A DNA stretch of 64,000 nucleotides from Delphinapterus leucas. Taxonomy: Eukaryota > Chordata > Mammalia > Artiodactyla > Monodontidae. The number at the start of each line of letters is the position of its first letter. Position 1 is the stretch's first letter. A program made the translations under genes and the position numbers. The stretch is taken from assembly GCF_002288925.2 (NCBI RefSeq), contig NW_022097999.1, positions 16,423,285 to 16,487,284 of the forward strand. The letters are read 5' to 3'. Of this stretch, positions 22,637 to 34,345 are shown piece by piece. The notes under the pieces were generated by a model. It did no database searches, had not been told where the DNA came from, and saw only the letters and a list, made by a program, of their open reading frames with translations.

Positions 22637-23850
22637 CTGAGCATGTTTAAGATAGGCTAGGGTAATCTATGACGTTTGGTAGGTCAGATGTGTTAGAAGC
22701 ATTTTCAACATATGATATTGTCAACTTACCATGGGTAAGTCAAGGAAGACCTGCAGTTAAAGCTTAGATAGACCAGTCACATGTGATAAATCCACTTCAA
22801 CATACGTAGTTCCCTAAGTCTTTGGATTTCTCTTACATTATACCCAGAGACTTTTTGGCATGTCCGTTTCATTTGACTATCAGTGAGTCCAGACTTCAGT
22901 TTACCAACTGAAGTAACAATACAGCTTTGATCAGATTCTTGAGCTGGTGCACCAGCTTCAGAATCTCTGGTAAGCAGGACATACATACTGAAAAATTCAG
23001 CCAGATTTAAAACTACTCTCTCCTCTCTACTCTAGCATGGTTCAAACCTATTCCTATGAATATTCCCCAGGTTTTCACTGATATATAAATTTGCACATTT
23101 TGGCATCTAAGCATCTACTAGGCACACCTTTATAATTGGCTCCCTGGGTACATGCAGATTGTCTTTAGCCATGGATCTGGGACACATGTGAAGCTATGGG
23201 GTGGGAGGTGGTCATAGGATCATCAAGCAAGGCAAGACCAGCCTCCTTAGGGTCAGAGGAGTTGTTTCTACTGGTGAGAGAAGCCCGGTGGAGTTATGTT
23301 GTCCAGGGTCTTCAGATTTAACTGGATTCTCCTAAATATCACCATTCTAATACTTTGGGACTCTGGTCTTTCCTAATCATTGCCCTAAAATTTCACGTAA
23401 GAAATATGGTAGGCTGTGAATCCAGTCTATTGTGTAAATCAGCAACCAATAGGACAAGAATCCACACTTGACTACGCTAGGCTACTCACTGGCTATGAGA
23501 GATAGGATGTGATTTAGGGTATTCATAAGACCGTTCTCTCAGGACAGTTATAGGAAGTCCTTGGTTCTCTGACTAATAAGCCATGAATTTAAAGCCCTGG
23601 GCTTGATATTCTATTTAAATTCTCTTGGATGGTGAGAAGCAACCAGCCTACCTTTTATTCCTCCTGACCGCCAAACTGTGCTATGGCCTTTGCCATTTGT
23701 TCTGTCAAAGCCATATCTTTAAAAATTCACTTTATGATCATAGATGACAAATTAGAACAGAAACTGCTCTATGAAGAGAGACTGAGGACAGAACTCCAGC
23801 ATGACATTTGGTAGTAAAGGAAATAAGAGAGTTAGGAGATGGCATGACTC
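22637..23850 (-). other. Unassigned, possible ERVL-MaLR internal remnant
   Basis: No gene recognised. On the minus strand a 69-codon piece (22777-22986) reads VLLTRDSEAGAPAQESDQ, reminiscent of MaLR internal protein remnants. It probably continues 16120-16690, with the L1 having inserted between them. Tentative. Confidence 0.3.
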
Positions 23851-23864
23851 ATGAAGGACTTTTT

Positions 23865-23979
23865 GTTTTTTGGCCACACCGCACGGCATGTGGGATCTTT
23901 GTTCCCCGACCAGGGATCGAACACTTTCCCCCTGCAGTGGAAGTGCAGAGTCCTAACCACTGGACTGCCAGGGAAGTCC
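23865..23979 (-). mobile_element. Short CHR-type SINE
   Basis: Reverse orientation, with ggccacaccgcacggcatgt at the start and ccagggaagtcc at the end. Target-site duplication catgaaggacttt at 23850-23862 and 23980-23992 is exact. Confidence 0.9.
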
Positions 23980-23993
23980 CATGAAGGACTTTT

Positions 23994-24684
23994 AGAATAG
24001 AGATATTTGTAGACTAAGAAAACAGCCTAATGGAAAGGAAGTGATGGAAGATGCAAAGAATATGGCAAGTAACGGAAGGAGCAAGTTCTTAGAGGTGGTC
24101 TAAGTTTGAAAAGAAGAGCTCAAGTGAAGGACTGATACTGGTGCACGGTCTGGGGATGGAAGGAAAATATGAAAGCAAAGAGCAAGTTCAGATGGAGTGG
24201 GTGGATGATGGCAATGAAAGGCCCGGTCGTTATATAGGAGAGGGATGTCTAGAGCCTGAGACTCAGGGGCTGAGCAGTTGTGAAGGATGACATGGTCCAG
24301 ATGCAGCCTTGCCTCCGGCTGGCTCAAGTGCAGCGTGGATGAGGCATCAATTCGAGCTGAGGCAGTGCAAGCTGAGAAGTCTTCAGCCTGGTTGTGGAAA
24401 TCAGTGGAGGTGAGAACAGGGAAAAGTGTGGGGATGGAACCCATGAATGAGCCAGGTGTGCCTATTCTCGGGGAAGGTTGGGGTTGGAAGGGATCCTGCA
24501 GGCTGGAAGATAACATGGAGGAAGCGGGGTGGTGGTGGCGACACAAGCGGGTGACCTGGTTTTGTAAGGAGGACATGCTGGCAGAGGGGCCTGGAAGTAG
24601 CTATAGGAAACCAAGAAGTACCCCAGTCCTTCTAACCTCCTGCCCTGGGGCAAAAGGTGACCTCGGCTCGTGCGCTTTGTGAGC
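23994..24684. other. Unassigned intergenic sequence
   Basis: No exon recognised. The first part may be degenerate antisense L2, but I could not confirm it. Overlapping ORFs on both strands around 24100-24680 have no recognisable domain. Confidence 0.35.
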
Positions 24685-24780
24685 AAATGATCTCAGCAAG
24701 GGATTAAATGAAGATGACTTAGGACAGTGCCAAGCACATTGTCAGCACTCAGTAAATGTTGCCTCTGATTATTATTAAAG
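24685..24780 (+). mobile_element. MIR SINE, 3' part
   Basis: Contains gggattaaatgaagatgact followed by acagtgccaagcacattg and actcagtaaatgttgcc with a tail of att repeats, the typical 3' end of MIR. Confidence 0.75.
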
Positions 24781-24964
24781 TCAGGGACCAGTAGAAGAAA
24801 TAGAAGATGGGCTGATGGGGGTGATAGAGAGAGATGGGGGTGATAGAGAGAGGGGTTAGATCTGACAGTAATAAGGGGACAGGAGGGAATAGCGCTGACA
24901 GTTCTTTCTTCATCACCGGTTCATGAAGAACCCCCTCCGCTTCCTCCTCCTCATTCTTTCTCTC

Positions 24965-25470
24965 TCTCCCCCCACCCATAACAGCTTTATCAAGATATAA
25001 CCCATATGTTACACGTTCACCCATTTAAATTGCACACTTGATTTTTACTATATTCACATAGTTGTGCAACCAGCACTACAGTCAATTATAGAACTTTTTT
25101 TTTTTTTTTTTTTTTTTTTGCGGTACGCGGGCCTCTCACTGCCGTGGCCTCTCCCGTTGCGGAGCACAGACTCCGGACGCGCAGGCTCAGCGGCCATGGC
25201 TCACGGGCCCAGCCGCTCCGCGGCACGTGGGATCTTCCCGGACCGGGTCACGAACCCGTGCCCCTGCATCGGCAGGCAGACTCTCAACCACTGCGCCACC
25301 AGGGAAGCCCTATAGAACATTTTAATCACCTCAAAACCCATATCGTTTTGCTATCACCCCAATCCCCCATCATTTCTGGCCCTGGGAAAGCCACTCATCT
25401 ACTTTCTGCCTCTGTGATTCGCCTGTTGTGGACATTTCATATACATGGATCAGAATATGCACAACAAGCA
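24965..25470 (-). mobile_element. Old L1 (L1M-type) 3' end, split by a SINE
   Basis: Antisense L1 3' landmarks: acagctttatcaagatataa, then ttgtgcaaccagcactacag, and after the SINE a catttctggccctgg ... tgtggacatttcatatacat track. The SINE at 25095-25310 splits it. Confidence 0.75.
25095..25310 (-). mobile_element. CHR-type SINE
   Basis: A long T run, the CHR body in reverse, ending ccaccagggaagccc. Target-site duplication tatagaac at 25087-25094 and 25311-25318. Confidence 0.9.
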
Positions 25471-25510
25471 AATCCTCTTAAATTCCTTTTAATTATAAGT
25501 TCAAAGGAAT

Positions 25511-26640
25511 GAAGCACTAACAGTGGACTCTCAGGTACTAGCAATAGGTGTGTGTGTGGGGAGGGGGACAGGATTTGGAGACTCAGATCCTCCTTCCTCT
25601 GTGCATAAGTCTAGCCCGTTTGTTTTTCCTCTTATAACATGCTTGGAAAGGAAAATGTCAAAAGCCAACCAGCTACAGAATCCAGGAGGAGGCTGGCGAA
25701 TCACTTCAGTGGCTGGCGCCCTGCTGAGAATTGCACAAAGGAAGGGCTGGGGGGATCTACTCCCTTGGGGAGACCGGCTGATTCTGCGGCGGCACCAGAG
25801 GGAACAGACCAGTCGGTGCTGAGGTGGCGGTGGCAGGTGGCGGGGGAGAGAGGGGATGCCATGGTGGAGCCCATAGCATTGCCCAGAGGGCTGCACGGGG
25901 AGGTCATCCAGAAGCCCCTACTTTCCATTAGTCCATGCAGCCCCTCCACGGGGACATAGTAACTCGCGCAGGGAGGGGCAGGACCCACCAGTGTGTGTCA
26001 AGTGAGGGCATAAATCCATGGTGCCTTAGATGACGTTAGGTGTTTCATGGCCCGCCAGCCCCTAAATAACATTAAATCACCCACTAAGAAGGTTTCTCCC
26101 CTTTTAATTCTCTTTCAACCTTTTAAGTCAAAGAGAAGGCATCAACTTGGTGCCCATGTTTCCAACACCCTCACTGACACTTGTGAATGTCCCTTTTAAG
26201 AGAGTGGGTCCTAGAATCAGGGTCCCCTGGCAGCAACAATGTCTCCCTAGAATTTAATAACATTGTTTTGTTCACAATGAATTGATTTTCCCATGGTCTT
26301 CCATGTCTGGTAGTGATATAAAGTTTCCATCTTACATAATCTTTTTAGAGCTTAATAAGAGAGTCAGTTTAAAGAAAGACATTAGTGAAATAATGGCAAG
26401 TGATATGTAGATATGGTAAACATGGTGATGGTGGTACATGAAATGACCAAAGCGTAAGAACTGAACTGGAAGAATTTTATGATCTGTTTCTCTGCCTAGA
26501 GGGTCTGCGACTCGGTGATTCAGAAAATGAGAGATGACGTTGCGGTCAGCCTGGCTTCCCCCATTGTAGCTTTCACTCCACTGCATGTAATGGGGAGTTT
26601 TTACTTGTCCGCCTCTCTCACCAGACTTGGAACCCGATAT
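25511..26640. other. Unassigned intergenic sequence
   Basis: I see no exon, repeat or RNA gene I can name. ORFs of 95-121 codons overlap on opposite strands around 25530-25990 but show no domain, and the region is mildly GC-rich. Confidence 0.4.
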
Positions 26641-26760
26641 GTGTTGTTTCCCTTATGTCAGCAGTGCCCAGCACAGTGCCTGATACACAGAAGTCCTCAG
26701 TGTTTATTTACTGAATGAATGTAAATGAATGAATAAATGCGTGAATGAACAGTTGCCCTC
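26640..26760 (+). mobile_element. L2 LINE 3' end
   Basis: Reads cccagcacagtgcctgatac, then tcctcagtgtttatttactg and several TGAA-type repeats, the recognised 3' end of L2. Confidence 0.75.
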
Positions 26761-26974
26761 AGTACTCTGAGGAGAGTAGTTACTGAGAATCTGTCCATCC
26801 GTCCATCCATCCACACGTGCATTCCATACTTACTAAGCAAGACACTGTGTGCAAGATACCCTGCCGTTAACTTCCTTGTAATGGCTTCATTTTTAGTCAA
26901 TAATCAATCTACGTATTGTGCCCAGGGTAGTCAAGATACTGTCAGTGGTGGGGAGAATGTAATCTCTTCTTCAC

Positions 26975-27120
26975 TTAAAAGCAGCGATATTAGAGCCAGC
27001 CGGAGCTGAGATTAAATCCTGTCTCTGACACTTAATATTTGGGGCACTTTGGGCCATTTACCTCTTGGAGTAAGAGTTCTCCTTCTGTAAAGTGGTTTTA
27101 ATAATATTGAAGTGGCCCTG
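26975..27120 (+). mobile_element. MIR SINE
   Basis: Order of features matches MIR: gagattaaatcctgtctctg, gggcactttgggccatttac, ccttctgtaaagtggtttta and an att-rich end. Diverged. Confidence 0.7.
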
Positions 27121-28195
27121 AGTCAGCCCCAGGGAATGTTGTTGAATGAATGAGATAGAGCGAGTGAATGAGTGAATGGATGCGGACCACAGCCCCCAGC
27201 GCAGCCTGGGCGCCAGGACACAGCCTAGCTCCTCTCCCACAGCCCAGGCCCCCGCCTGCCGGTGAAACTTCAGAATGGGTGGGAGAAAGCCTCAGCTCCA
27301 AGCTGTGCTTCACTGAGCAAAAATACAGCACACTGGGTGAAAAGCAGAGAGCTAGCGGAGTCTCTCCCGCAGTGGACCCTGAGGCCTATGCTGGGCCAGC
27401 AGCAGGGGCCCTTGGCAGGTGACCCAAGGACAGACAAACCACTCCCTAGACTGCTGAATGTCTGAAGGCCCCAGCCCCTCCCCTCCCCCCAGGGATGTGG
27501 GCAATGTGTTGTTGGCATGGTGACCAGTCAGCCTGTCCCCCCCTCCTCTGCATCCTGCTGTGACAAAGAGGCCCTGAGGGGTGGAATGGGGCCCTGCGGG
27601 CTCCACTGGCTCAAGAACGGTAGGGAGAGCCGGGTCCAGGAGCTTGGGGGGGGCCTGCCTGCTGCCCTCCGGAGGCAGGAACAATGGAGCCGTTGCCCTG
27701 GCAACCAGGGGAGGCCTCTCCCTGGGCCTCCAGGCTGAGTCTGGGAGGAGGTGTCCTAAGAAAGGGAGGTTGGGAAGAGGGTGGGTGTGCCTGTTCTCAG
27801 AGCTGCCTGTCCCCCAAGGAAGGGCGGCAGGGGCTTCTTTCCAGAGAAGATGATCAGAGTCTCTGTGGACCCATTCTGCAGAGCCTCAGAGGGAGACAGG
27901 TGCGAGCAGTTTCCACCACATCAAGGCTGAGCAGGCCACGGACACGTCACTGCAGTATCTCCTGAGCACCTTTCCCTAATGCCCACCTCTCCTCCTCTGA
28001 GGCCTCCTGAGGGCTGGTTTAGGGCAGGGACTGTGCAGTCAGGACCAGACGCTGATGGCCTGAGAGGCCCTCTAACCTTGGGGCTGTACTGCAAACTCTG
28101 GGATGTGTGTGATGCTGTGGGGGCAGGTGGGGCTTGGGGAGCTGGGCCACGTTCTCCGAGCCTGAGGGCAGACCCTTGCCGTGAAAGGCCCCAGG
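27121..28195. other. GC-rich unassigned intergenic block
   Basis: GC content is higher than in neighbouring sequence, and many ORFs overlap on both strands as a result. None shows a domain, a splice pattern or similarity I recognise. Confidence 0.4.
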
Positions 28196-28199
28196 GCTT

Positions 28200-28350
28200 T
28201 GTAAAGGCATCAGCTTCTGGAGCGAGACATCCCAGCTCCAGATCTGGGCTCCAGCAGCACTTCACTGGCTGCGTGACCCAGAGCAAGTGATTTCGTCTGA
28301 GTCTCAGTTTCCCTAGCTGTAAAGCAGCACTGGTTAGCATGTGCATATAG
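28200..28350 (+). mobile_element. MIR SINE
   Basis: Contains gctggctgcgtgacc-like MIR core phrases (actggctgcgtgacccagag, tgatttcgtctgagtctcag, tttccctagctgtaaagcag) in the right order. Confidence 0.8.
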
Positions 28351-29468
28351 AATAGAGGAGACGGCTCCTGGGACGGACGTATGGGGTCACAGGGTGGCTC
28401 AGCGGGGATTAGCTTCCTTCCCTCCCCGGCCACGTGCTTCTCCCTCCAGGCACCTGTGGCTCGGAACCCTGGGGGTATCACCGGCTCTCCACAGACCGCT
28501 GAGTACCCCATCGACAAATGCACCCCCATTCTCCCTGAAAGGCTCCCCTATTCTTGTTACCCTCCTGAGGGTCCCAGGCAGGATGTACCTCTATCATGGT
28601 AACCAGGCTTGTCTTTGAGATGGGCTGGTGTCGGATGTCCTTTGCTTGTCTGAATGTTCTCATTTTCCCCTTTGAGCTTGGGTTGCTTCTGCCATAAAGA
28701 AAAGAAAAATTTAAGAGAGGAGGAACCTTATAAAAGGTCTGAGAGCTCAGAGGCATTGGAAGTGGCTGTGTCCATTGCACCCACCTGGGTAGAAGCAGGT
28801 CACTGGGGGAGAATCTATCTCAGCCGGTGGCCACCTGCACCCCATGCTCTGTCCTCGCCTGCAGTCAGCACCTAACGCTACCCGGAGCCTGCGTGGGCGT
28901 CGGGGGATGAATGTGGGAGTCACGATCCCAGCCAGACGCCTGTCCTTTCAGGACAAATGGCTCCCTCTTGTGGCCACTAGGCCTCATGGCAGGCGTTTCC
29001 CGCCCCCGTGCCCTTGGCTGCTCAGAGCACCCTGACAGGTGCCTGAAGGGAGGGGCACCAAGGACACTGAAGCTGGTCTGGCCTGGCCCTTGAGCTCCCA
29101 AAGTAAAGCTCATTCCCAGCCTGGACCCCCTGAACCCCTGAGTCTAATTGGAGCAGCAAGGCCCTTTCCTGCTTCTTCCCAAGCAAGAACCTTGTGGAGG
29201 CTGAAACAGCCGTTCTGAGAAGGCTCACCACGCTCAGACTGCACTGCCGACCTGACAGGCGCTGAGGGGACAAGCTGGCCACAGGGACCTCGCCCACAAA
29301 GATGATCTCAGAGTGAAGAAGGGCGTACCAGTAGTTCACATACTATTTCTGGAGAATCTGTTATGTCCTGGGCCTGGCCTGGGCTCACTGTGAGGTGGGT
29401 GGGTAGAAACTAAGAAACGAAGGAGACCATACTTGTTGCTCTCTGGTGCCTTCACACTAGTTAGTGTG
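28351..29468. other. Unassigned intergenic sequence
   Basis: No gene or repeat I can name. ORFs on both strands are short and overlap. Confidence 0.4.
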
Positions 29469-29615
29469 TTCATTCCAAACAGAAGTTCTTACCTGGGATC
29501 ATTGGGTTGGCTTCAGGGGGTCCGTGGGCCCCCTGAAATTATATGCATGAAATGGGCATTTTTCTGGAGAGACGGCCTGGAGCTTTCATCAGATTCTCAA
29601 AGGATTTAAAAGCAT
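29469..29615 (-). mobile_element. Small hAT-type MER element
   Basis: Contains aagttcttacctgggatcat, a ggggtccgtgggccccctga phrase and gctttcatcagattctcaaa, as in small non-autonomous hAT-Charlie elements (MER33/MER58-like). Exact family uncertain. Confidence 0.55.
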
Positions 29616-30210
29616 CAGAACCACAGCTAAAGTAAATGAGATGAAAACTTCTCATCCCATGGTGTATGTGGGCCCCTTCAATATAGTCACCTTGGGAGGA
29701 GGCTGACTGCTCAGATGACCGTTTTCTTTTCCACCTGGGGCTCCTGTGGGCTGTCCTCAGGGATAGCTTTGAAACTATGGAAAAATATCAGGCTCATTTC
29801 TTCTTGATCACTTCTTTTTTTCCCCCCAGAATGACCCAGATTTATCACCCACCTTTGTCACCAGCTTTGGATCTAAATGACTGTCAGCTGTTTCCAAAAA
29901 TTCCATCCACCTTAACAAGGCAAAGATTTGTCACCCTCAGGAGTATTCAAGCGAACATGACAGCATTACTGCGGGAGTTCCTGAAACTTCCTTCAGAACT
30001 CAGGGTGGGGAAAGAGTATAGAAAAGTATAGTCTTTTGAGGTGACTGATTTGAATGCTCTGTCAGTAAAAAGACAGCCATGTGACTCTGTAATGATGAAT
30101 TGTAAGCATAACAGATTAACCAGCAATAACCAGAAAATGAGATAAAGGGTGAAAATAATGTGTAGAGGAAGACAGAGAAGGGAGGGGTCGTGGTGGCCGT
30201 CATTCACTCA
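29616..30210. other. Unassigned intergenic sequence
   Basis: No recognised exon or repeat. An 84-codon plus-strand ORF (29777-30031) has no domain I can identify and no conservation evidence. Confidence 0.35.
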
Positions 30211-30216
30211 GCGTTC

Positions 30217-30276
30217 AAGGGATGTTTATGGACATCCCTTGATGTCCATAAACATCAAGGGATGTTTATGGACATC
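30217..30276. repeat. Three-armed foldback repeat
   Basis: A 16-bp arm, gatgtttatggacatc, is at 30221-30236. Its perfect reverse complement is at 30241-30256, and the arm recurs at 30261-30276. Spacers are 4 bp each (cctt and aagg). The middle arm can pair with either neighbour, so two alternative hairpins are possible. Confidence 0.95.
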
Positions 30277-30534
30277 CACTCTGGAACCTAGGTGAATAAG
30301 ACAGGAGCACCCAGTGTATCAGAGGAGACAGACACACAAAGAACCCGCCAGAGAACCATGTGGGGTGTGTTATAACAGAAGGATAACTGCGGAAGTGACA
30401 CCCCAAAAGCTCACCCCAAGTGGCACTAAGTTTACCCCCAAAGTGACACATCCTTCCAGGGCTGTGTATCGAACAGAGCACAAAGCAAATATTCTGTTTA
30501 TCTGGCCCCCTGAAGGCAAAACTTGGAAGAAGAC

Positions 30535-31005
30535 TGTGGTAGGTTGTGTTATGGCCTCAATTCTTCACTCCTTGTATCCGTGTGACTTTGAGGGCAAGTT
30601 GTAATTCCCTGCCCGGGGACAGTGGATATTAGCAGACGTGACACAAGCAGGATATTTAAATGTGCTTGCATGACTGGGTTTGTTCTCTGGTGCTTCTGCC
30701 ATTGCCATGAGAATATTCTGGGCTAGCTCGCTGGTCCCAGGAAGAGGATGAGAGACGTGTGGAGCAGAGTTGCCCCAATGAAGGTGCCCAGCCAAGCCCA
30801 GCCTAGAGAACTACCCGCAAACCAACCTCTAGATACAGAAGTGACCCCAGTGAAGTCAGCAGACCCCTGAGCCCCATTTGAGCCCAGCCTTGATCAGCCT
30901 ACTCTTAGTCAACCCAAAGACAGATAAGGTATGATAATAAGTGACTGTTGTTTCAGGCCACTGAGTTTGGGGTGGTTTGTTATGCAGTGATAGCTGACTG
31001 ATACA
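30535..31005 (+). mobile_element. MaLR-type LTR (MLT1-like)
   Basis: Starts TGTGGTAGG and ends tgactgatACA. It carries the usual tail phrases gactgttgtttcaggccact and gtttggggtggtttgttatg. Five-bp flanks match at four positions (aagac at 30530-30534, aaggc at 31006-31010). Assigned to MLT1 by recall. Confidence 0.65.
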
Positions 31006-31221
31006 AAGGCCCCTTTATCAGCGATTTCTGTAGATTTCCCCTTGCCTAGTTTCCCCTTTCCCCCAGCCCCTGGCAGCCTCTATCTTCCTTTCTGCCTCTA
31101 TGAATCAGACTATTCTAGATATCTCACATAGGCGGACTCATACGATATTTTTCCTTTTGTGTCTGGCTTATTTCGCTTAGCATAACATCTTCAAGATTCA
31201 TCCATGTTGTAGCAGGTATCA

Positions 31222-31765
31222 GAGTTCCATTCCTTTTTTTTTTTTTGGATAATTATATATATATGTATATATTTTTTGTGTGTGTGTGGTACGCGGGCCT
31301 CTCACTGTTGTGGCCTCTCCCGTTGCGGAGCACAGGCTCCGGACGCGCAGGCTCAGCGGCCATGGCTCACGGACCCAGCCACTCCACTGCATGTGGGATC
31401 TTCCCAGACCGGGGCACGAACCCGTGTCCCCTGCATCGGCAGGCGGACTCTCAACCACCGTGCCACCAGGGAAGCCCCAATAATATATATATTTTTAATT
31501 GAAGTATAGTTGGTTTACAGTGTCATGTTAGTTTCAGGTGTACAGCACAGTGATTCAGTTATATATAAATATATTTATTCTTTTTCAAATTCTTTTCCCG
31601 TATAGGTTATTAAAAAATACTGAGTGTGGTTCCCTGTGCTATACAGTAGGTCCTTGTTGGTTATCTATTTTATATATAGTAGTGTGTATATTTTAATCCC
31701 AAACTCCTAATTTATCCCTCCTCCTCCCCCTTTGTTGACCATAAGTTTATTTTCTATTTTCATTC
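31222..31765 (-). mobile_element. Younger L1 3' fragment inside the old L1
   Basis: Antisense artiodactyl-type L1 3'UTR: ttgaagtatagttggtttac, gtacagcacagtgattcagt, ctgtgctatacagtaggtcc. The host L1 resumes after a diverged copy of the flank (ttc(c)attcctttttt). A SINE sits in its 3' end. Confidence 0.75.
31271..31478 (-). mobile_element. CHR-type SINE, third level of nesting
   Basis: CHR body in reverse, from a T/TG-rich start to ccaccagggaagcccc. Imperfect AT-rich flanking duplication (ataattatatatat / ataatatatatat). Confidence 0.85.
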
Positions 31766-31990
31766 CTTTTTTAAGGTTGAATAATATTCCATTCTTTGTG
31801 TGTACCATATTTTATCATCCATTCATTTGTGAATGGACACTTGGGTTGTTTGCACCTCTTGGCTATTGTGAATAGTGCTGCTATGAACATGGGTGTACAG
31901 CTGCTGCTTTTAATTCTTTTGGAAATTTAGTTCTAGAAGTGGAATTGCTGGATCAAATGGTAATTCTCTGTTTCGTTTTTGAAGCTCTGA

Positions 31991-32439
31991 CCCACCTCAT
32001 TGCAGATGAGGCCGTCAGAGGTTAAAGGCTGGCATTGAGAAGCATCCCATCAGCACTTTCCCATTGCTAGTCCCACTCGCGTCCGTTATGGGGCACGAGC
32101 TTTCCCGGTGCCCAGATGCCCTTTAAAAAGAGAGATAAGAGGAGGGGAATGTGATGACACCCTGAATTACTGAGTATTTTTGTTAAAACTGCAGTCAAAC
32201 TCTGAACTGCACAGTGATTGAGATAATATTTAAATTTATCTGAAAAACGCCTACTAAATTGGACCAACTGGGAGCACATTAGAACAGGGCCTTGAGAGCA
32301 AAGATGAATTCAATTAAAAGTTCAGCTGTGGGAAATCAAGTTGGTTTTTCCTTTTGACATCAGGGTTGAAATGTACAAATTTTAAACTCGGCTACAGACA
32401 CAATGAAGATCATCGTAGCTGGTGGTTAGTGCCATCGAT
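31991..32439. other. Unassigned intergenic sequence
   Basis: Nothing recognised apart from short ORFs without domains. Confidence 0.35.
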
Positions 32440-32640
32440 ATCAAGGAGCTGGACAAGGTACTGGGGTGGAGAGGATGGAGGGGCCTGTTTTAAATCACAT
32501 CATGGACACAGGGAGGGCTCCTCAGAGGAGGTGACACTTGGGCTGAACCTTGATGGACAAGTCCACCCAGAGGACAGCCATTGTGAGAGGGTTCCAGTCA
32601 GGAGGAAGTGCATGGGGGCCTGGAGGCAGGAAATAGCTCT
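32440..32640 (-). mobile_element. L2 LINE fragment, antisense
   Basis: Contains cctcagaggaggtgacactt followed by gggctgaaccttgatgga and a gttccagtcaggaggaagtg phrase, as in antisense L2. Confidence 0.6.
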
Positions 32641-32699
32641 ATATGTTTGAGAAACAAAAGAAATTCCAGAGCGAATACAGGGTAATGATTAAGGAGAGA

Positions 32700-33165
32700 G
32701 CGTGACCTTTCATTCTTGATCATAACCCCCCACTCCTTCAAATTCTTTAACGATGCCTCATATGTTCCAAGGTCAAGTTTAAATCCTGTAGCCCTGAGCC
32801 CAGGCGCCTCATAGATCTGGCTTCTCTGGCCTCCCCTTCCGTCACTGTAGTGTGTCCACCTCCCATCAGCCACTTTCTTTTCTCCACTCAGCCTTTCCTT
32901 CTGCCTGGGACACCGGCCTCCCTCTTCTCTACCTGTCTAATTCCCTTCCTGTGTTTAAAAAACCCAGCTCCTGCCGCCTCCTCCAAGAACCTTCCCCAGT
33001 CGAGGGGATCACCCGCTCCTTTGCGCCTCCACTGCTCTCTGATGATTGTGTGCATTTCTGTCTGAGTGACTGCGTGATCCTTGGGGGCAGGAACCCAGTC
33101 TAATTATTCATGTTTGTGTTCCCTGGGTTTACCTGGTAGGCACCTGTATGTACGCTGATGTCTGC
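32700..33165 (+). mobile_element. L2 LINE 3' region
   Basis: Sense-strand L2 landmarks: gtcaagtttaaatcctgtag, tggcttctctggcctcccct, ctttccttctgcctgggaca, and near the end tccttgggggcaggaaccca. Confidence 0.75.
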
Positions 33166-33464
33166 CAAACGTTTTCTGCATCCTGGTCCTCTCTCTTGGG
33201 CTTTACACCCGTACATCTACCTGCCTATTAGATAAGTTCATGCAGTTGGCCTCGAGCAGTGGCTCTGGGCCCACAGGTGCACCTCAGAACCCCCTGGAGC
33301 CAGTTCATACTGCCTGGGGGTGACAACTGCTGCATCTCTTCCCAGCTCTGTGTGGGAGTGATGTCAGACAGGTGGCTTGAAATCGGCCATGGTGGGATTA
33401 TTTCCACCGTTAGAATTGGCGAATACTAAAATCAGGAATTCCTTCTCCCCAGGAGTCAGTTGTT

Positions 33465-33625
33465 AAACATTTCTCAGCACGCCACTACTTGGAGGGCTAG
33501 AGGGTTTATTAAAGCCCAGATTGCTGGGCCCACCCACCGAGTCCCTGATTTAGTAGGTCTGGGGTAGGGCCTGAGAAATTGCATTTCTAAAAGTTCCAGG
33601 GATGCTGAGGCTACTGGTCTCAGAG
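33465..33625 (+). mobile_element. MER20 DNA transposon
   Basis: Contains agcccagattgctgggccca, ctgatttagtaggtctgggg, tgagaaattgcatttctaaa and gttccagggatgctgaggct, the core of MER20 (a non-autonomous hAT element). Confidence 0.8.
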
Positions 33626-33649
33626 AATCAGAGGCCTACAGGCACCTCA

Positions 33650-34345
33650 GAGTCATGTCCAAAACAAAAGTCATCATCTTTCCCTCAAACCCACGCCTCC
33701 TGTGTTGTTTGTAGGGAATGGCAGCAGTATCCACCGAGTTTCCTCAGCCAGGAATCTGGGATCATCTCCCTCGGCTTCCGGGGCTCAGTGATCACCAGGT
33801 CCCGGCAACCCTCCTTCATCAGCTCTCCTCTGACCCTTCACCTTCTGCCTGTCCCTGGGGCCTGGGCCCTGCCTGATTCACGCCCCGTCCCTCCTTGTCT
33901 GTTCCCACACCAGCCTCCTGGGTGGGCACCCTGCTTCCATCCTCATCCACTCTGTCCTTTCTCCACATCACCTTCAGCGTGATGAGATGCCAATCCCATC
34001 ACATGATCCCCAGCGTGAAAGGTGTCAACGTTTCCCCATTCATGTCTTCAGGAGCGCTTCTGTCTAGAGTTCTCCTTCCTCCCTCGGCCTTCAGCACTCA
34101 CCTTAACTCCCCCCCCACCCCATCCAGGCTGGGCTGCTGTCTCTCCCCAGGGAATCCCTGCCCCCTCTCCTGCCCCATTACAGTGCTGTTCACGCCACCA
34201 TCTCCCAATTGCCTCTTCACCCTCCGGCTTCACCCATGTCACTGCAAGCTTATGAGGAAGGAACTGAATTTGTTTTATCAAATCTCTTTTCCTCTGTGCT
34301 TACCACTGAGTCTGGCACACGGTAGGCCCTTTTCTCGGCTTGGCT
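33650..34345 (+). mobile_element. L2 LINE 3' region
   Basis: Follows the sense L2 order through ccttcagcgtgatgagatgc to the 3' landmark ctgtgcttaccactgagtct and ggcacacggtaggccc. Overlapping ORFs here are L2-derived. Confidence 0.65.

Larger units (their letters stand above)
31020..31990 (-). mobile_element. Old L1M 3' end containing nested insertions
   Basis: The antisense L1 3' end begins with cagcccctggcagcctctat and cacataggcggactcatacg. It is interrupted by a younger L1 (about 31222-31765) and resumes with ttgaataatattccattctt and tgaatggacacttgggttgt up to atcaaatggtaattctctgt. Confidence 0.75.

Noticed and set aside
24100..24682. Overlapping ORFs of 158 and 131 codons on opposite strands
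   Set aside because: No domain, no known exon, and the region looks like degenerate repeat.
27921..28529. 202-codon minus-strand ORF in a GC-rich block
   Set aside because: It crosses a MIR element, overlaps ORFs on the other strand and shows no domain or splice context.
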